Part shown: piece by piece, positions 28,854 through 41,093 of the stretch | How the letters are laid out: the number at the start of each line of letters is the position of its first letter | Position numbering within the stretch: the first letter of the stretch is position 1 | Origin: Micromonospora peucetia | Lineage (GTDB): Bacteria; Actinomycetota; Actinomycetes; Mycobacteriales; Micromonosporaceae | Length of the DNA stretch: 64,000 bases | Direction of reading: 5' to 3' | NCBI RefSeq assembly: GCF_900091625.1 | Contig: NZ_FMIC01000002.1 | Coordinates: forward strand, 124,001 to 188,000 | Made by a program: the position numbers and the translations under genes | Notes under the pieces: generated by a model | What the model was told of the DNA's origin: nothing | Databases searched by the model: none | What the model saw: the letters and a program-made list of their open reading frames with translations, nothing else

Positions 28854-29086
28854 GCAATCCGGTGACGACGAGTGACGCGGCGACAGCAGCCGGCAGTGCG
28901 GCGCCGGCCGCCTGGTGTGACCGTTGCGGCGAGGCCGTGGCGGTCGGGTCGCACGACGGCTGCGCGGCGGCCCGGGTGCTGGAGCCGCCGCGCTTCTGCG
29001 CGTACTGCCGCCGCCGGATGAAGGTGCAGGTGCTGCCGGTCGGTTGGGCGGCGGTCTGCGTCGAGCACGGCGAGATCAGGGGCTGA
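28850..29086 (+). CDS. bsaP: Biotin synthase auxiliary protein (BsaP-like)
   Basis: 78 residues with two cysteine pairs, CDRCGE and CAYCRRRM, plus single Cys in HDGCAAAR and AAVCVEHGE. The C-terminal half ([18 protein letters not shown]) matches the small iron-sulfur/zinc-ribbon protein encoded next to bioB in mycobacteria (BsaP, Rv1590), reported as needed for biotin synthase activity. GTG at 28850 overlaps the bioB stop by 4 nt, so translation is coupled, which fits a one-to-one helper. Identification is from recalled family features. Confidence 0.85.
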   Translation: MSNPVTTSDAATAAGSAAPAAWCDRCGEAVAVGSHDGCAAARVLEPPRFCAYCRRRMKVQVLPVGWAAVCVEHGEIRG

Positions 29087-29091
29087 GGCGG

Positions 29092-29598
29092 ATGCTGCGG
29101 GGCCGGACAGTGACCCTGCGGCCGGCGACGGCCGGGGACGTGCCGACGCTAGCCGCGATCCGGGCCACCCCGGAGGTCCGACGCTGGTGGCGCGGCGGCG
29201 ACGACCTGCCCGCCGCCGTCCGGGCCGACCTCGCCGACGAGGCCCTGTCGGTGTACGCCGTCGAACACGACGGCCGGGTGGTCGGCGCGATCCAGTGGCA
29301 CGCCGAGGAGGACCCGGACTACCGGCACGCCAGCATGGACATCTTCCTCGACCCGGCGGTACGCGGCGCCGGGCTGGGCGGGGACGCGATCCGCACCCTG
29401 GCCCGGCACCTGATCGACGAGCACGGCCACCACCGGTTCACCATCGACCCGGCGGCGGCGAACACGGCGGCCATCCGGGCGTACGCGAAGATCGGCTTCC
29501 GGCCCGTCGGGTTGCTGCGCCGCTACGAACGCGGCGAGGACGGGCGGTGGCACGACGGGCTGCTGATGGATTTGCTCGCCGAGGACCTGGCCGACTGA
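29092..29598 (+). CDS. GNAT-family acetyltransferase (AAC(6')-like)
   Basis: 168 residues. N-terminal TLRPATAGDVPTLAAIRATP and EVRRWWRG resemble the AAC(6')/RimJ-like acetyltransferases; acetyl-CoA site at AVRGAGLGGDAIRTL and C-terminal NTAAIRAYAKIGFRPVG. May act on an aminoglycoside-like or other amine; the true substrate is unknown. ATG at 29092, 5 nt after bsaP, so probably the third gene of the bioB transcript. The stop lies in a 16-bp direct repeat (CTGAACCGACCGTCGA at 29595 and 29611). Confidence 0.85.
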   Translation: MLRGRTVTLRPATAGDVPTLAAIRATPEVRRWWRGGDDLPAAVRADLADEALSVYAVEHDGRVVGAIQWHAEEDPDYRHASMDIFLDPAVRGAGLGGDAIRTLARHLIDEHGHHRFTIDPAAANTAAIRAYAKIGFRPVGLLRRYERGEDGRWHDGLLMDLLAEDLAD

Positions 29599-29676
29599 AC
29601 CGACCGTCGACTGAACCGACCGTCGACTGAACCGCGAGCCGGACGTGCCGCCCCGACGCGCGGCTCCGCATGTCGG

Positions 29677-30228
29677 TCACCCGTCCCAGACGAGGTCGCC
29701 GTCGGCCAGCCTGCCGTCGCCGTCGGCCAGCCTGCGGGCGCCGTCGGCGGGGCGGTGCGGGGTGAGCCGGCCGTCGGGCATCAGGTGGGCCACCGGCACG
29801 CCGTGCCCCAGCACGGCGACGTCGGCGATCAGCCGCCGGTGGCAACGCCACCAGAGGCTCTCGCTGCACATCACCGCCGTGGTCCGGGCCGCCGCGTCGG
29901 CCAGCACCGCGTCCAGCGCCGACCGGAATCCGGCGGTACGGGTGTACGCCGCGTACGCCCGGAAGGCGGCGACGGTCCACCAGCTGTCCGGCTCGTCGGC
30001 GCCGGCCGGGGTGTGCCGCCGGCCGCCGAGGCGCTGCTCCCAGCGGTAGTCCACGCCAACCGCCGGCAGCCAGCGGGCCAGCTCCTCCCGGCGTACGTCG
30101 GGGTTGGTCCGGCTGGCCGGGAACCGCCGCACATCCACGACGAGCGCGACCCCGGCGCCGGTCAGCAGCCCGCCCAGCCGCTCCCGGTCCGCCGCCCCGT
30201 GCCCCACCGTCAGCAACGCCTCTCCCAT
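29677..30228 (-). CDS. DUF488 family protein
   Basis: 183 residues. N-terminal LLTVGHGAADRERLGGLL and VVDVRRFPASRTNPD, then RWEQRLGGRR and the CSESLWWRCHRRLIAD motif with its Cys and His are typical of DUF488, a conserved family of unknown function. The C-terminus ends in a 21-bp repeated stretch encoding RLADGDG twice, probably slippage. ATG at 30228. Divergent from the DUF559 gene across a palindrome at 30247-30291. Confidence 0.88.
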   Translation of the reverse strand: MGEALLTVGHGAADRERLGGLLTGAGVALVVDVRRFPASRTNPDVRREELARWLPAVGVDYRWEQRLGGRRHTPAGADEPDSWWTVAAFRAYAAYTRTAGFRSALDAVLADAAARTTAVMCSESLWWRCHRRLIADVAVLGHGVPVAHLMPDGRLTPHRPADGARRLADGDGRLADGDLVWDG

Positions 30229-30246
30229 GGTGTGCGGATGCCCCGA

Positions 30247-30291
30247 ATCTTGGACAGTTACCGTCCCCGTGGAACGGAAACTGTCCAAGAT
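30247..30291. repeat. GATCTTGGACAGTT-type palindrome, left copy
   Basis: Arms ATCTTGGACAGTTACCGT and ACGGAAACTGTCCAAGAT pair with one mismatch. It lies between the divergent starts of DUF488 and the DUF559 gene; the right copy is at the other end of that gene. Confidence 0.88.
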
Positions 30292-30345
30292 CCGTGAGCG
30301 GGGCGGTCGGAGATCCGGCGGTGAAGGGCGGGACAGGCGGCGAGG

Positions 30346-31314
30346 GTGGGTGGGGTGCACCCCACCCTTCCGGCCGACGAGGCCGACGTGCTCGACTGGC
30401 TGGCGTTCGAACAGGCCGGCGTCGTCACCACCGCCCAGTTGACCCGGTCGCTGACCGAGGGCACCGTACGCGGACGGGTTCGCTCCGGGCGTTGGCGCTC
30501 GATCTGCCGGGGCGTCGTGCTGATGGGCAACGGCCGGCTCACCCGCGACCAGCAGTTGTGGGTGGCAGTGCTCGCCGCAGGTCCCGGGGCCGTACTGGCC
30601 GGCCCGACGGCTGCCGCCGAGGCGGGCGTACGAGGGCTGCGGCGCGAGCCGCTGCACGTGCTCGTGCCGGCGCACCGGCGGGCGGGCCGCACCGTACTGG
30701 GCCGGCTGCCGATCGACATGCCGGCGGTCGTCGTGCACCGCGCGTCGGTGCTGCCGTCGACGCATCTACAGCGCGCCCGTCCGCCGCGCACCACCACCGC
30801 CCGGGCACTGGTGGACGCGGCCGGCTGGGCTCGTACCGTGGACCAGGCGCAGGTGACGCTGGCGGCCGGCTGTCAGCAGCGACGGGTCACGCCGGAGGAG
30901 TTGTCGGCGGTGTTGGACGTGCTGCCCCGGGCTCCTCGGCGGGCGTTGATCCGGCAGACCGCGGCCGACATCGCCGGCGGCGCGGAGGCGCTCTCGGAGA
31001 TCGACTTCGTCCGGCTGTGCCGCCGCCATGGCCTGCCCGCGCCCCACCTCCAGCAGCGGCGCGCCGACGCCTCCGGGCGGACCCGGTGGCTCGACGCGTA
31101 CTGGCGGGAGTGGGGATTGCACGTCGAGATCGACGGGGCGCACCACATGGACGTCCGGCACTGGGCGGCCGACATGAGGCGCCAGAACGACGTCTGGACC
31201 TCCGGGGACCGCATCCTCCGCTTCCCGGCGTGGCTGGTCCGCGCCCGCCCCGACGAGGTCGCCGACTCCGTCCGCCGCGCCCTGACCGCAGCCGGCTGGC
31301 GGCCCGAAAAGTAG
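30346..31314 (+). CDS. AbiEi-type winged-helix/DUF559 endonuclease-like protein
   Basis: 322 residues. N-terminus (about 10-75) resembles the AbiEi antitoxin winged helix: LAFEQAGVVTTAQLTR then GRVRSGRWRSICRGV. The C-terminus (235-310) is DUF559-like, related to Vsr PD-(D/E)xK nucleases; LDAYWREWGLHVEIDGAHH supplies Asp and Glu-x-Asp at the expected spacing. No AbiEii toxin partner is next to it, so this is probably the stand-alone family frequent in actinobacteria. Defence or DNA-modification roles are only inferred. GTG at 30346; 30355 also possible. The gene sits between two related palindromes, and its stop codon overlaps the right one. Confidence 0.82.
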   Translation: MGGVHPTLPADEADVLDWLAFEQAGVVTTAQLTRSLTEGTVRGRVRSGRWRSICRGVVLMGNGRLTRDQQLWVAVLAAGPGAVLAGPTAAAEAGVRGLRREPLHVLVPAHRRAGRTVLGRLPIDMPAVVVHRASVLPSTHLQRARPPRTTTARALVDAAGWARTVDQAQVTLAAGCQQRRVTPEELSAVLDVLPRAPRRALIRQTAADIAGGAEALSEIDFVRLCRRHGLPAPHLQQRRADASGRTRWLDAYWREWGLHVEIDGAHHMDVRHWAADMRRQNDVWTSGDRILRFPAWLVRARPDEVADSVRRALTAAGWRPEK

Positions 31315-31361
31315 ATCTTGGACAGTTGCCGTCCTCGGAGAACGGCAACTGTCCAAGATCT
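31313..31361. repeat. GATCTTGGACAGTT-type palindrome, right copy
   Basis: Perfect 20-bp arms AGATCTTGGACAGTTGCCGT and its complement around a 9-nt loop. It starts in the TAG of the DUF559 gene and lies between convergent genes, so it may terminate both. Confidence 0.92.
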
Positions 31362-31454
31362 CAGGCGGCGGTCCGCGTTCATCATGTCGCGGGTCTGCGC
31401 GTCCAGGGCGCCGGCGGTTTGGCGTCATCGCCTGCGCCACCTGTCGCCGCCGGG

Positions 31455-34857
<3,403 letters not shown>

Positions 34858-36423
34858 ATGGCTCTACGACTCGCCGACGGCACCGCCTGGTCCGACACCC
34901 TCGCCCGCGCGGTGGCCGCCGCGCCGGAGGCGTTCGGGCCCCCGGTCGACGGTGTCACCACCCTGCACAACCTCGTTCGCGGCGACTGGCACCCGGTGGG
35001 CTCACCCAGCCCGGTCCGTACGCCGGTCGACAACACCGTGCTGGTCAACCTGGCCCGCCTCGACGCCGGGTCCGCCCGCGCCGCGGTCGCGCACGCCGCC
35101 GCGGCGCACCGGGTCTGGGCCGACACCCCGCTCGCCGAACGCAAGGCCCGGGTCACCGACGCCCTGGAGGCGCTCACCGCCCACCGCGACCTGCTCGCCC
35201 TGCTGCTGGTCTGGGAGATCGGCAAGCCGTGGCGGCTGGCCTGCGCCGACGTGGACCGGGCGCTGGACGGCGTCCGCTGGTACGTCGACGAGATCGACCG
35301 GATGCTCGCCGACGGCCGGGAGCCGCTGCCGGGACCGGTCAGCAACATCGCGTCGTGGAACTACCCGATGAGTGTGCTCGTGCACGCCGAGCTGGTGCAG
35401 CTGCTCGCCGGCAACGCGGTCATCGCGAAGACCCCGACACAGGGCGGGGCGGTCTGCCTCACCGTCGCGCACGCGCTGATGCGCCGGGCCGGGCTGCCCG
35501 CCACCCTGGTATCCGGCGGCGGCGAGGAGCTGTCCGAGGTGCTGGTCCGGGCACCGGAGATCGGCGCGGTGGCGTTCGTCGGCGGGCGCTCCAACGGTGG
35601 CAAGGTCGCCGCCGCGCTGCTCGACTCCGACAAGCGGCACTTCATCGAGCAGGAGGGCCTGAACGCCTGGGGCATCTGGAACTTCTCCCAGTGGGACCTG
35701 CTCGCCGGGCACCTCAAGAAGGGCTTCGAGTACGGCAAGCAGCGCTGCACCGCGTACCCGAGGTTCGTGGTCCAGCGGGACCTCGTCGACGAGTTCCTCG
35801 ACATGTACCTGCCAGTGGTGCGTTCCGTCCGGTTCGGACACCCGCTCGCGGTGGACGAGACCTGGCGGGCCGGCGACCCGCTGCCCGAGCTGGACTTCGG
35901 CCCGCTGATCAGCGCCGCCAAGGCCGCCGAGCTGCGCCGCAAGGTCGACGAGGCGGTACGCGGCGGCGCGGTGCCGCTGCACCGGGGCAAGCTGCGCGGT
36001 GCGCCGTTCCTCGACGGGCAGGACAGCTCGGCGTACGTCGCCCCGTCGGTGCTGCTGGCCCCGCCCGGCCGGTCCCGGCTGATGCACGCCGAGCCGTTCG
36101 GCCCGGTCGACACCATCGTCGTGGTGGACACCACCGACGAACTGCTGGCCGCGATGAACGCCTCGAACGGCGCGCTGGTCGCCTCGCTGGCCTGCGACGA
36201 CGAGGAACTGGCCGGCAAGCTCGCGGTCGACCTCCAGGCGTTCAAGGTGGGCATCAACAAGCCACGCTCCCGGGGCGACCGGGACGAGCCGTTCGGTGGC
36301 CGGGGCGCGTCCTGGAAGGGCGCCTTCGTCGGTGGCGACCTGCTGGTGCAGGCGGTCACCCAGGGCGGCGCCGACCGCCTCTACGGCAACTTCCCCGACT
36401 ACAACAGCTACCCGACCACCTGA
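34858..36423 (+). CDS. Aldehyde dehydrogenase family protein
   Basis: 521 residues. NIASWNYPMSVLVHAE matches the N-terminal catalytic-Asn region (usually PWNYP), IAKTPTQGG the cofactor site, FVGGRSNGGK the NAD-binding loop, EQEGLNAW a variant of the Glu motif, and GKQRCTAYPR the likely catalytic Cys. EPFGPVDTIVVVD is the usual C-terminal motif. The divergent Glu motif and long N-terminus set it apart from betaine-type enzymes; substrate not known. ATG at 34858 with GAGGAG upstream. It ends at a hairpin shared with the convergent acetyltransferase. Confidence 0.9.
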   Translation: MALRLADGTAWSDTLARAVAAAPEAFGPPVDGVTTLHNLVRGDWHPVGSPSPVRTPVDNTVLVNLARLDAGSARAAVAHAAAAHRVWADTPLAERKARVTDALEALTAHRDLLALLLVWEIGKPWRLACADVDRALDGVRWYVDEIDRMLADGREPLPGPVSNIASWNYPMSVLVHAELVQLLAGNAVIAKTPTQGGAVCLTVAHALMRRAGLPATLVSGGGEELSEVLVRAPEIGAVAFVGGRSNGGKVAAALLDSDKRHFIEQEGLNAWGIWNFSQWDLLAGHLKKGFEYGKQRCTAYPRFVVQRDLVDEFLDMYLPVVRSVRFGHPLAVDETWRAGDPLPELDFGPLISAAKAAELRRKVDEAVRGGAVPLHRGKLRGAPFLDGQDSSAYVAPSVLLAPPGRSRLMHAEPFGPVDTIVVVDTTDELLAAMNASNGALVASLACDDEELAGKLAVDLQAFKVGINKPRSRGDRDEPFGGRGASWKGAFVGGDLLVQAVTQGGADRLYGNFPDYNSYPTT

Positions 36424-36430
36424 GCTGCAC

Positions 36431-36475
36431 GGAGGGGCACCCTGTTGACGCGTTCCGCTGGCAGGGTGCCCCTCC
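36431..36475. terminator. Bidirectional hairpin terminator
   Basis: Perfect 14-bp arms GGAGGGGCACCCTG and CAGGGTGCCCCTCC, 17-nt loop, between convergent aldehyde dehydrogenase and ACT-GNAT genes. Confidence 0.75.
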
Positions 36476-36499
36476 TGACGCCCGACGACAGGTCACAGC

Positions 36500-37549
36500 T
36501 CAGCCGTGCCGCGCGGACGCGCCCGCTACGAGCGGAACGGTCAGGGTCACCAGGGAGCCGTCCCGCTCGGTCGGGGTGGGCCGGCCGAGCCGCCGCACGG
36601 TACGCAGCATCGGGGCGTTCCCGGCGTGGACGTGCAGCACCAGGGCCGCGTAGCCGGCCTGCTCGGCGTGCCGGACCAGCCGGCGCAGCAGGGCCGAGCC
36701 GAGGCCCCGCCGCTGCCAGTCGTCGCGGACCAGCAGCGCCACCTCGGCCTCGTCGCCCTCGGCGAGCAGGTTCGCCATCGCCACCACCGACTCCGTCGCC
36801 CCGGCGTCGGCGGTCGTGGCGAGCAGGGTCACGCCCCGGGCCGGCTCCAGCAGCCGGCGCAGCCGGGCCGGCGAGGGCACCGCCGCCCCGCCCAGGTAGC
36901 GGCGGTGCCGGCTGCACGCCGAGCATCCCTCGTGCAGTTCGACCACGCCAGGCAGGTCGCCCGCGGTCGCCGGTCGTACGGCCGCCTCGGCGCCGTCGGG
37001 CAACACCAGGGTGACCCGCTCCGCGGCCCGGCGCACGATGGCGTCCGACAGCTCGACCAGGGCCTGGGCCCGGGCGTACTCGGCCGGGGTGAAGCCCGGC
37101 ACGGCGCGGCGCAACGCAAACGACCCGCCGGCCGGGTCGTCCAGCAGCATGGTGGTGTCGGCGAGCCCGCAGCCGGAGCCGGCCGACGCGGGTCGCCAGG
37201 TGACCGCGTCCGCGCCGAGCAGGGTGCGCAGCGCCTCCCCGATCGCGTCCGGATCGCGCACCAGGCGGGTGGCCAGGCCGAGCGACCGGGTGGGCTGGTC
37301 GACGAGCCCGCGCGCCTCGCTGCGCGCGACCCAGCAGTCCCGGCCCCGCCCCCGTTCCACGGCGGCGACGAGGTCGGCCTCGTCGAGCGTGTCCGGCGCG
37401 TCGACCAGGAAGTCGTCGACGGCGCCCCACTCGGTGGTGTGCACCTGCACGGCGAGGATGTTGACTCCTCGCAACGCCAGGCTCGCCGTCAGCACCGACA
37501 GGTAGCCCGGCCGGTCGTCCACGGTCGCCCGGATCCGCCACAGCGTCAT
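36500..37549 (-). CDS. ACT-domain/GNAT acetyltransferase fusion
   Basis: 349 residues. N-terminal ACT domain (about 1-75: RIRATVDDRPGYLSVLTASL), a linker domain, then a GNAT domain (about 190-335) with the acetyl-CoA loop VRDDWQRRGLGSALLRRLV. Amino-acid-regulated lysine acetyltransferases of this layout have been described in Micromonospora (MaKat), so control of acetyl-CoA synthetase-like targets by an amino acid is plausible. EGCSACSRHRRYLGG before the GNAT core is notable for paired Cys. ATG at 37549 with GGGAG upstream. A paralogue without the GNAT part lies 123 bp upstream on the same strand. Confidence 0.88.
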   Translation of the reverse strand: MTLWRIRATVDDRPGYLSVLTASLALRGVNILAVQVHTTEWGAVDDFLVDAPDTLDEADLVAAVERGRGRDCWVARSEARGLVDQPTRSLGLATRLVRDPDAIGEALRTLLGADAVTWRPASAGSGCGLADTTMLLDDPAGGSFALRRAVPGFTPAEYARAQALVELSDAIVRRAAERVTLVLPDGAEAAVRPATAGDLPGVVELHEGCSACSRHRRYLGGAAVPSPARLRRLLEPARGVTLLATTADAGATESVVAMANLLAEGDEAEVALLVRDDWQRRGLGSALLRRLVRHAEQAGYAALVLHVHAGNAPMLRTVRRLGRPTPTERDGSLVTLTVPLVAGASARHG

Positions 37550-37672
37550 GGTTCACTCCCTTCCCCGGTACGACCCTCGCCGGTGGCTGTTGCGGGCCGG
37601 TTGCCCGGGGGTGACGGCTCCGGTTCGGCCGCGCGACCTGCGCCACACCGACCGCCGTCCGGACGGCCAGGC

Positions 37673-38374
37673 TCAGGGGTTCGCGGCCACCGGCGGCGCA
37701 CCGACCAGGTCGAGCCGGTCGCCGAGGATCACCGCGGCGGCCCGGACGAGCTGCGCCAGCCGGTCCACCTCCGTGGCGTGGAAGGCTGCCGCGGCCGGCG
37801 TTCCGGCACGCTCCCGGGCCACCACCAGCACCAGGCCGGCGCGACCGAACGGCGCCACCGCGAAGTGTCCGCCGGGCGCACTGATCGCCCGGGCGCGCAG
37901 CGGGGTCACCTCCGGCAGCGGCGGCGGTACGGGCGCGCGCCAGCTCGCGTACCCGACGGTTGCCTCCCCGGCGGCGCCGGTCCGGGCGGCCCAGTCCACC
38001 GGCACCACGGCGGCGACCGCCCAGTCCGCCGCGAGCAGCCCGGGGACGGCGTCGACCAGGATGGCGACGCCCTCGACCGGGTTGGCCGCGACCTGAGCCA
38101 GCAGTTCGGCGTCCTGCCCGGAGGTGGTGGGTGCCCCGATCGCCCGCCACACCCCGTCCACCCGGACGCCGGGGATCGCCGCCAGCCCGGCCAGCAGCCG
38201 CTCGACCCGTGCCGCTCCCGGCCAGACCACGGTGAAGTCGTCCACCGCCCGCCCGCCGAGGCGCTCCAGGACGATCACCTGGACAATGTCGGCACCGCAG
38301 ACGCCCATGGTGCGGGCCACCTGACCGAGCGTGCCCGGACGGTCCGGCAGGGTGACCCGAACTCGCAGCAACAT
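37673..38374 (-). CDS. ACT-domain protein, paralogue of the ACT-GNAT N-terminal half
   Basis: 233 residues. ACT domain at 1-75 (VRVTLPDRPGTLGQVARTMG), then a second region in the place of the linker domain of the neighbouring ACT-GNAT protein, ending before any GNAT motif. It may sense an amino acid and modulate the acetyltransferase. ATG at 38374 has GGAGGG upstream. Divergent from the kinase-like gene at 38526. Confidence 0.8.
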   Translation of the reverse strand: MLLRVRVTLPDRPGTLGQVARTMGVCGADIVQVIVLERLGGRAVDDFTVVWPGAARVERLLAGLAAIPGVRVDGVWRAIGAPTTSGQDAELLAQVAANPVEGVAILVDAVPGLLAADWAVAAVVPVDWAARTGAAGEATVGYASWRAPVPPPLPEVTPLRARAISAPGGHFAVAPFGRAGLVLVVARERAGTPAAAAFHATEVDRLAQLVRAAAVILGDRLDLVGAPPVAANP

Positions 38375-38490
38375 GTCTTGACCCTCCGCTGGGCGGGCCG
38401 GCGCGGCTGGCCGGCAGGCTGGGCCCCAGCCTGGCCGGTGGCCGTTTCGCCCCTGTTGCCGCAGCATGTCCCGAGGGTCAACTCCTGACC

Positions 38491-38519
38491 TTGACAACAT
38501 GGCGGAGCTGCCATCAACT
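38491..38519 (+). promoter_or_regulatory. Leaderless promoter of the APH-type gene
   Basis: Perfect -35 TTGACA at 38491-38496, 17-nt spacer, -10 TCAACT at 38514-38519, then 6 nt to the ATG at 38526. Best-formed leaderless promoter in the window. Confidence 0.65.
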
Positions 38520-38525
38520 ATTCGG

Positions 38526-39614
38526 ATGACCGAGCCGGCCGTCGACGCGTACGGGCCGGGCAGTGTCCCTGCTCCCGCCGCGTCCCCCCGAGGGCTGGAT
38601 CTCGACCGGCTCGCCGATTACCTGGCCCGACACCGGCCCGAGCTGGCCGAGGGTCCGCTGCGGGCCCGGCTGATCGCCGGCGGCAAGTCCAACCTGACCT
38701 ACCTGTTGGGTGTCGGCGAGCGGGAGGTGGTGCTGCGCCGCCCGCCGCTCGGGCATGTGCTGGCCACCGCGCACGACATGGCCCGGGAGTACCGGGTGAT
38801 CTCCGCGCTGGCGCCGACCGAGGTGCCGGTGCCCGGTGCGCTGCTGCTCTGCGAGGACGCCGAGGTGATCGGGGCACCCTTCTACCTGATGGAGCGGGTA
38901 CGCGGCGAGGTGTTCCGCACCCGCGCCCAGACCGATCCGCTCACCGCCGACCAGCGGCGGGAGCTGGCGCTGGCGATGATGGACACCCTCGCCGCGCTGC
39001 ACGCGGTCGAGCCCGCCTCGATCGGGCTGGCCGACTTCGGCCGGCCGGAGGGTTATCTCGCGAGGCAGGTCCGCCGGTGGGCCGGCCAGCTGGACCGGTC
39101 CCGCAGCCGGCCGCTGCCCGGCATCGAGGAGCTGCGCGACCTGCTCGCCGGCACCGTGCCGGAGGGCGCGAACGCCGGCCGGATCGTGCACGGCGACTAC
39201 CGGCTGGACAACCTCCTCGCCACCGTCGACCCGGTGGCGGTGCGGGCCGTGCTCGACTGGGAGATGGCCACCCTCGGCGACCCGCTGGCCGACCTGGGGC
39301 TGCTGCTCACCTACTGGGAGGTGCTCGGCGGCAGCGACTCGGCCGTCGACAACCCGGTCGCCGACGGGCTCGGCCCGCGCGCCGGGTTCCCCACCGGGTC
39401 GGAGCTGATCGAGCGGTACGCCGGGCGCGGCGACATCGACGTCGGGCCCTTGCACTGGCACGTCGCACTCGGCTGTTTCAAGCTCGCGGTGATCTGCGAG
39501 GGCATCCACTACCGGCACACGCTCGGGCAGACGCTGGGCGAGGGCTTCGACCGGATCGGCGAGATGGTGGCACCGCTGGTCGAACACGGGCTGACCGCCG
39601 CCAGGGAGCGTTGA
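38526..39614 (+). CDS. APH-fold kinase (ACAD10/11-type phosphotransferase)
   Basis: 362 residues, aminoglycoside-phosphotransferase/choline-kinase fold. Nucleotide loop near [20 protein letters not shown], catalytic loop [12 protein letters not shown] and Mg-binding [18 protein letters not shown]. With the acyl-CoA dehydrogenase that starts in its stop codon (TGATG) it resembles the two halves of eukaryotic ACAD10/11, which phosphorylate 4-hydroxyacyl-CoAs and then convert them for beta-oxidation. Antibiotic phosphorylation is less likely. The ATG at 38526 fits a leaderless promoter; an upstream ATG at 38499 falls inside the promoter spacer. Confidence 0.88.
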   Translation: MTEPAVDAYGPGSVPAPAASPRGLDLDRLADYLARHRPELAEGPLRARLIAGGKSNLTYLLGVGEREVVLRRPPLGHVLATAHDMAREYRVISALAPTEVPVPGALLLCEDAEVIGAPFYLMERVRGEVFRTRAQTDPLTADQRRELALAMMDTLAALHAVEPASIGLADFGRPEGYLARQVRRWAGQLDRSRSRPLPGIEELRDLLAGTVPEGANAGRIVHGDYRLDNLLATVDPVAVRAVLDWEMATLGDPLADLGLLLTYWEVLGGSDSAVDNPVADGLGPRAGFPTGSELIERYAGRGDIDVGPLHWHVALGCFKLAVICEGIHYRHTLGQTLGEGFDRIGEMVAPLVEHGLTAARER

Positions 39615-40837
39615 TGGACTTCGCCTACGACACCCGCACCGAGCAGTTGCGGGCCGCGCTGACCGCGTTCCTGGACGAGCACGTCTACCCGGCGGAGGCG
39701 GTGCACGCCGCGCAGGTGGCAGCCGCCGGCGACCCGTGGGCCCGCTCCCCGGTGATGACCGAGTTGAAGGCCGAGGCGCGCGAGCGCGGCCTGTGGAATC
39801 TCTTCCTGCCCGACCCGCGCCACGGTGCCGGGCTGACCAACCTCCAGTACGCTCCGCTGGCCGAGCTGACCGGGCGCAGCCCGCACCTGGCCCCGGAGGC
39901 GCTCAACTGCGCCGCGCCGGACACCGGCAACATGGAGCTGCTCGCCGAGTTCGGCTCGCCGGAGCAGCAGGAGCGCTGGCTGCGTCCGCTGCTGGCGGGC
40001 GAGATCCGCTCGGCGTTCTGCATGACCGAGCCGGAGGTGGCGTCCTCGGACGCGACAAACATCGCCACCCGGATCACCCGCGACGGCGACCACTACGTGA
40101 TCAACGGACGCAAGTGGTGGTCGTCGGGGGCGATGGACCCGCGCTGCGAGATCTTCATCGTGATGGGCAAGACCGACCCGGCGGCCGACCGACACCGCCA
40201 GCAGAGCATGATCCTGGTGCCGCGGGACGCTCCCGGCGTCACAGTGCGCCGGGGCATGACGGTGTTCGGCTACAGCGACGCCTCACACGGCGGCCACGCC
40301 GAGATCGACTTCACCGACGTCCGCGTACCGGCGGCGAACCTGGTCGGGGCGGAGGGCACCGGTTTCGCAATCGCCCAGGCCCGGCTCGGCCCCGGCCGGA
40401 TCCACCACTGCATGCGGCTGGTCGGCATGGCGGAGCGGGCTCTGGAGCTGCTCTGCCGGCGGGCGATCGAGCGGGTCGCGTTCGGCCGGCCGCTCGCCGA
40501 ACAGGGCGTGGTACGCGAGTGGATCGCCGAGTCGCGGGTGCGCATCGAGCAGGCCCGCCTGCTGGTGCTCAAGACCGCCTGGCTGATGGACACGGTCGGC
40601 AACAAGGGCGCGCACACCGAGATCCAGGCCATCAAGATCGCCACTCCCGCCATGGCCGAGTGGGTGATCGACAAGGCCATCCAGGCGTACGGCGGGGCCG
40701 GCGTCAGCCAGGACACCCCACTGGCCGCCCTCTGGGCCCAGTCCCGCACCCTGCGCCTCGCCGACGGCCCCGACGAAGTGCACCGTTCCTCGCTGGCCAA
40801 GCGCGAACTACGCCGCTGGACCCCGTCCCCCGCCTAA
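39614..40837 (+). CDS. Acyl-CoA dehydrogenase
   Basis: 407 residues. FAD-binding [20 protein letters not shown] and [15 protein letters not shown]-terminal RMEL-equivalent region with [19 protein letters not shown] and [14 protein letters not shown]. Closest in pattern to ACAD10/11. ATG overlaps the kinase stop by 1 nt, so the two are coupled and probably act in sequence on hydroxyacyl-CoA. It ends at a large palindrome shared with convergent cebR. Confidence 0.93.
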   Translation: MDFAYDTRTEQLRAALTAFLDEHVYPAEAVHAAQVAAAGDPWARSPVMTELKAEARERGLWNLFLPDPRHGAGLTNLQYAPLAELTGRSPHLAPEALNCAAPDTGNMELLAEFGSPEQQERWLRPLLAGEIRSAFCMTEPEVASSDATNIATRITRDGDHYVINGRKWWSSGAMDPRCEIFIVMGKTDPAADRHRQQSMILVPRDAPGVTVRRGMTVFGYSDASHGGHAEIDFTDVRVPAANLVGAEGTGFAIAQARLGPGRIHHCMRLVGMAERALELLCRRAIERVAFGRPLAEQGVVREWIAESRVRIEQARLLVLKTAWLMDTVGNKGAHTEIQAIKIATPAMAEWVIDKAIQAYGGAGVSQDTPLAALWAQSRTLRLADGPDEVHRSSLAKRELRRWTPSPA

Positions 40838-41093
40838 CCCACTCCCCGCCCCCGCCCCTCCCCACCGTCACGCCGTTCGCACCCTCACGCCGTCGCACCC
40901 TCACGTCGTCGATCTTGCACTTTGTGCCCCCGCGTCGTCGATCTTGCACTTTGTGTCCCCGTCATGCGAATAATGTCCAAAATGCCCGGGCCGTAAATGC
41001 AAGATCGACGGCGCGGGGCGGTCACCGCGCGGGGCGGTCACCGCGCGGAGAGGGGACCGCACGGAGAGGGGACCGCGCGGGGAGGGGGTGGGG
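40838..41093. repeat. Extended palindrome at the acyl-CoA dehydrogenase/cebR junction (GATCTTGCACTTT family, copy 2)
   Basis: Both genes end TAA followed by CCCA-rich DNA on their own strands. Left arm CGTCGTCGATCTTGCACTTT is present twice (40904 and 40933); right arm AAATGCAAGATCGACG is at 40995-41010. G-rich direct repeats (GCGGTCACCGCGCGGGG, twice) fill 41024-41090. Same plan as copies at 9781 and 62044. Confidence 0.8.

Noticed and set aside
30346..31314. AbiE type IV toxin-antitoxin system
   Set aside because: Only an AbiEi-like winged helix is present, fused to DUF559; no AbiEii nucleotidyltransferase lies nearby.
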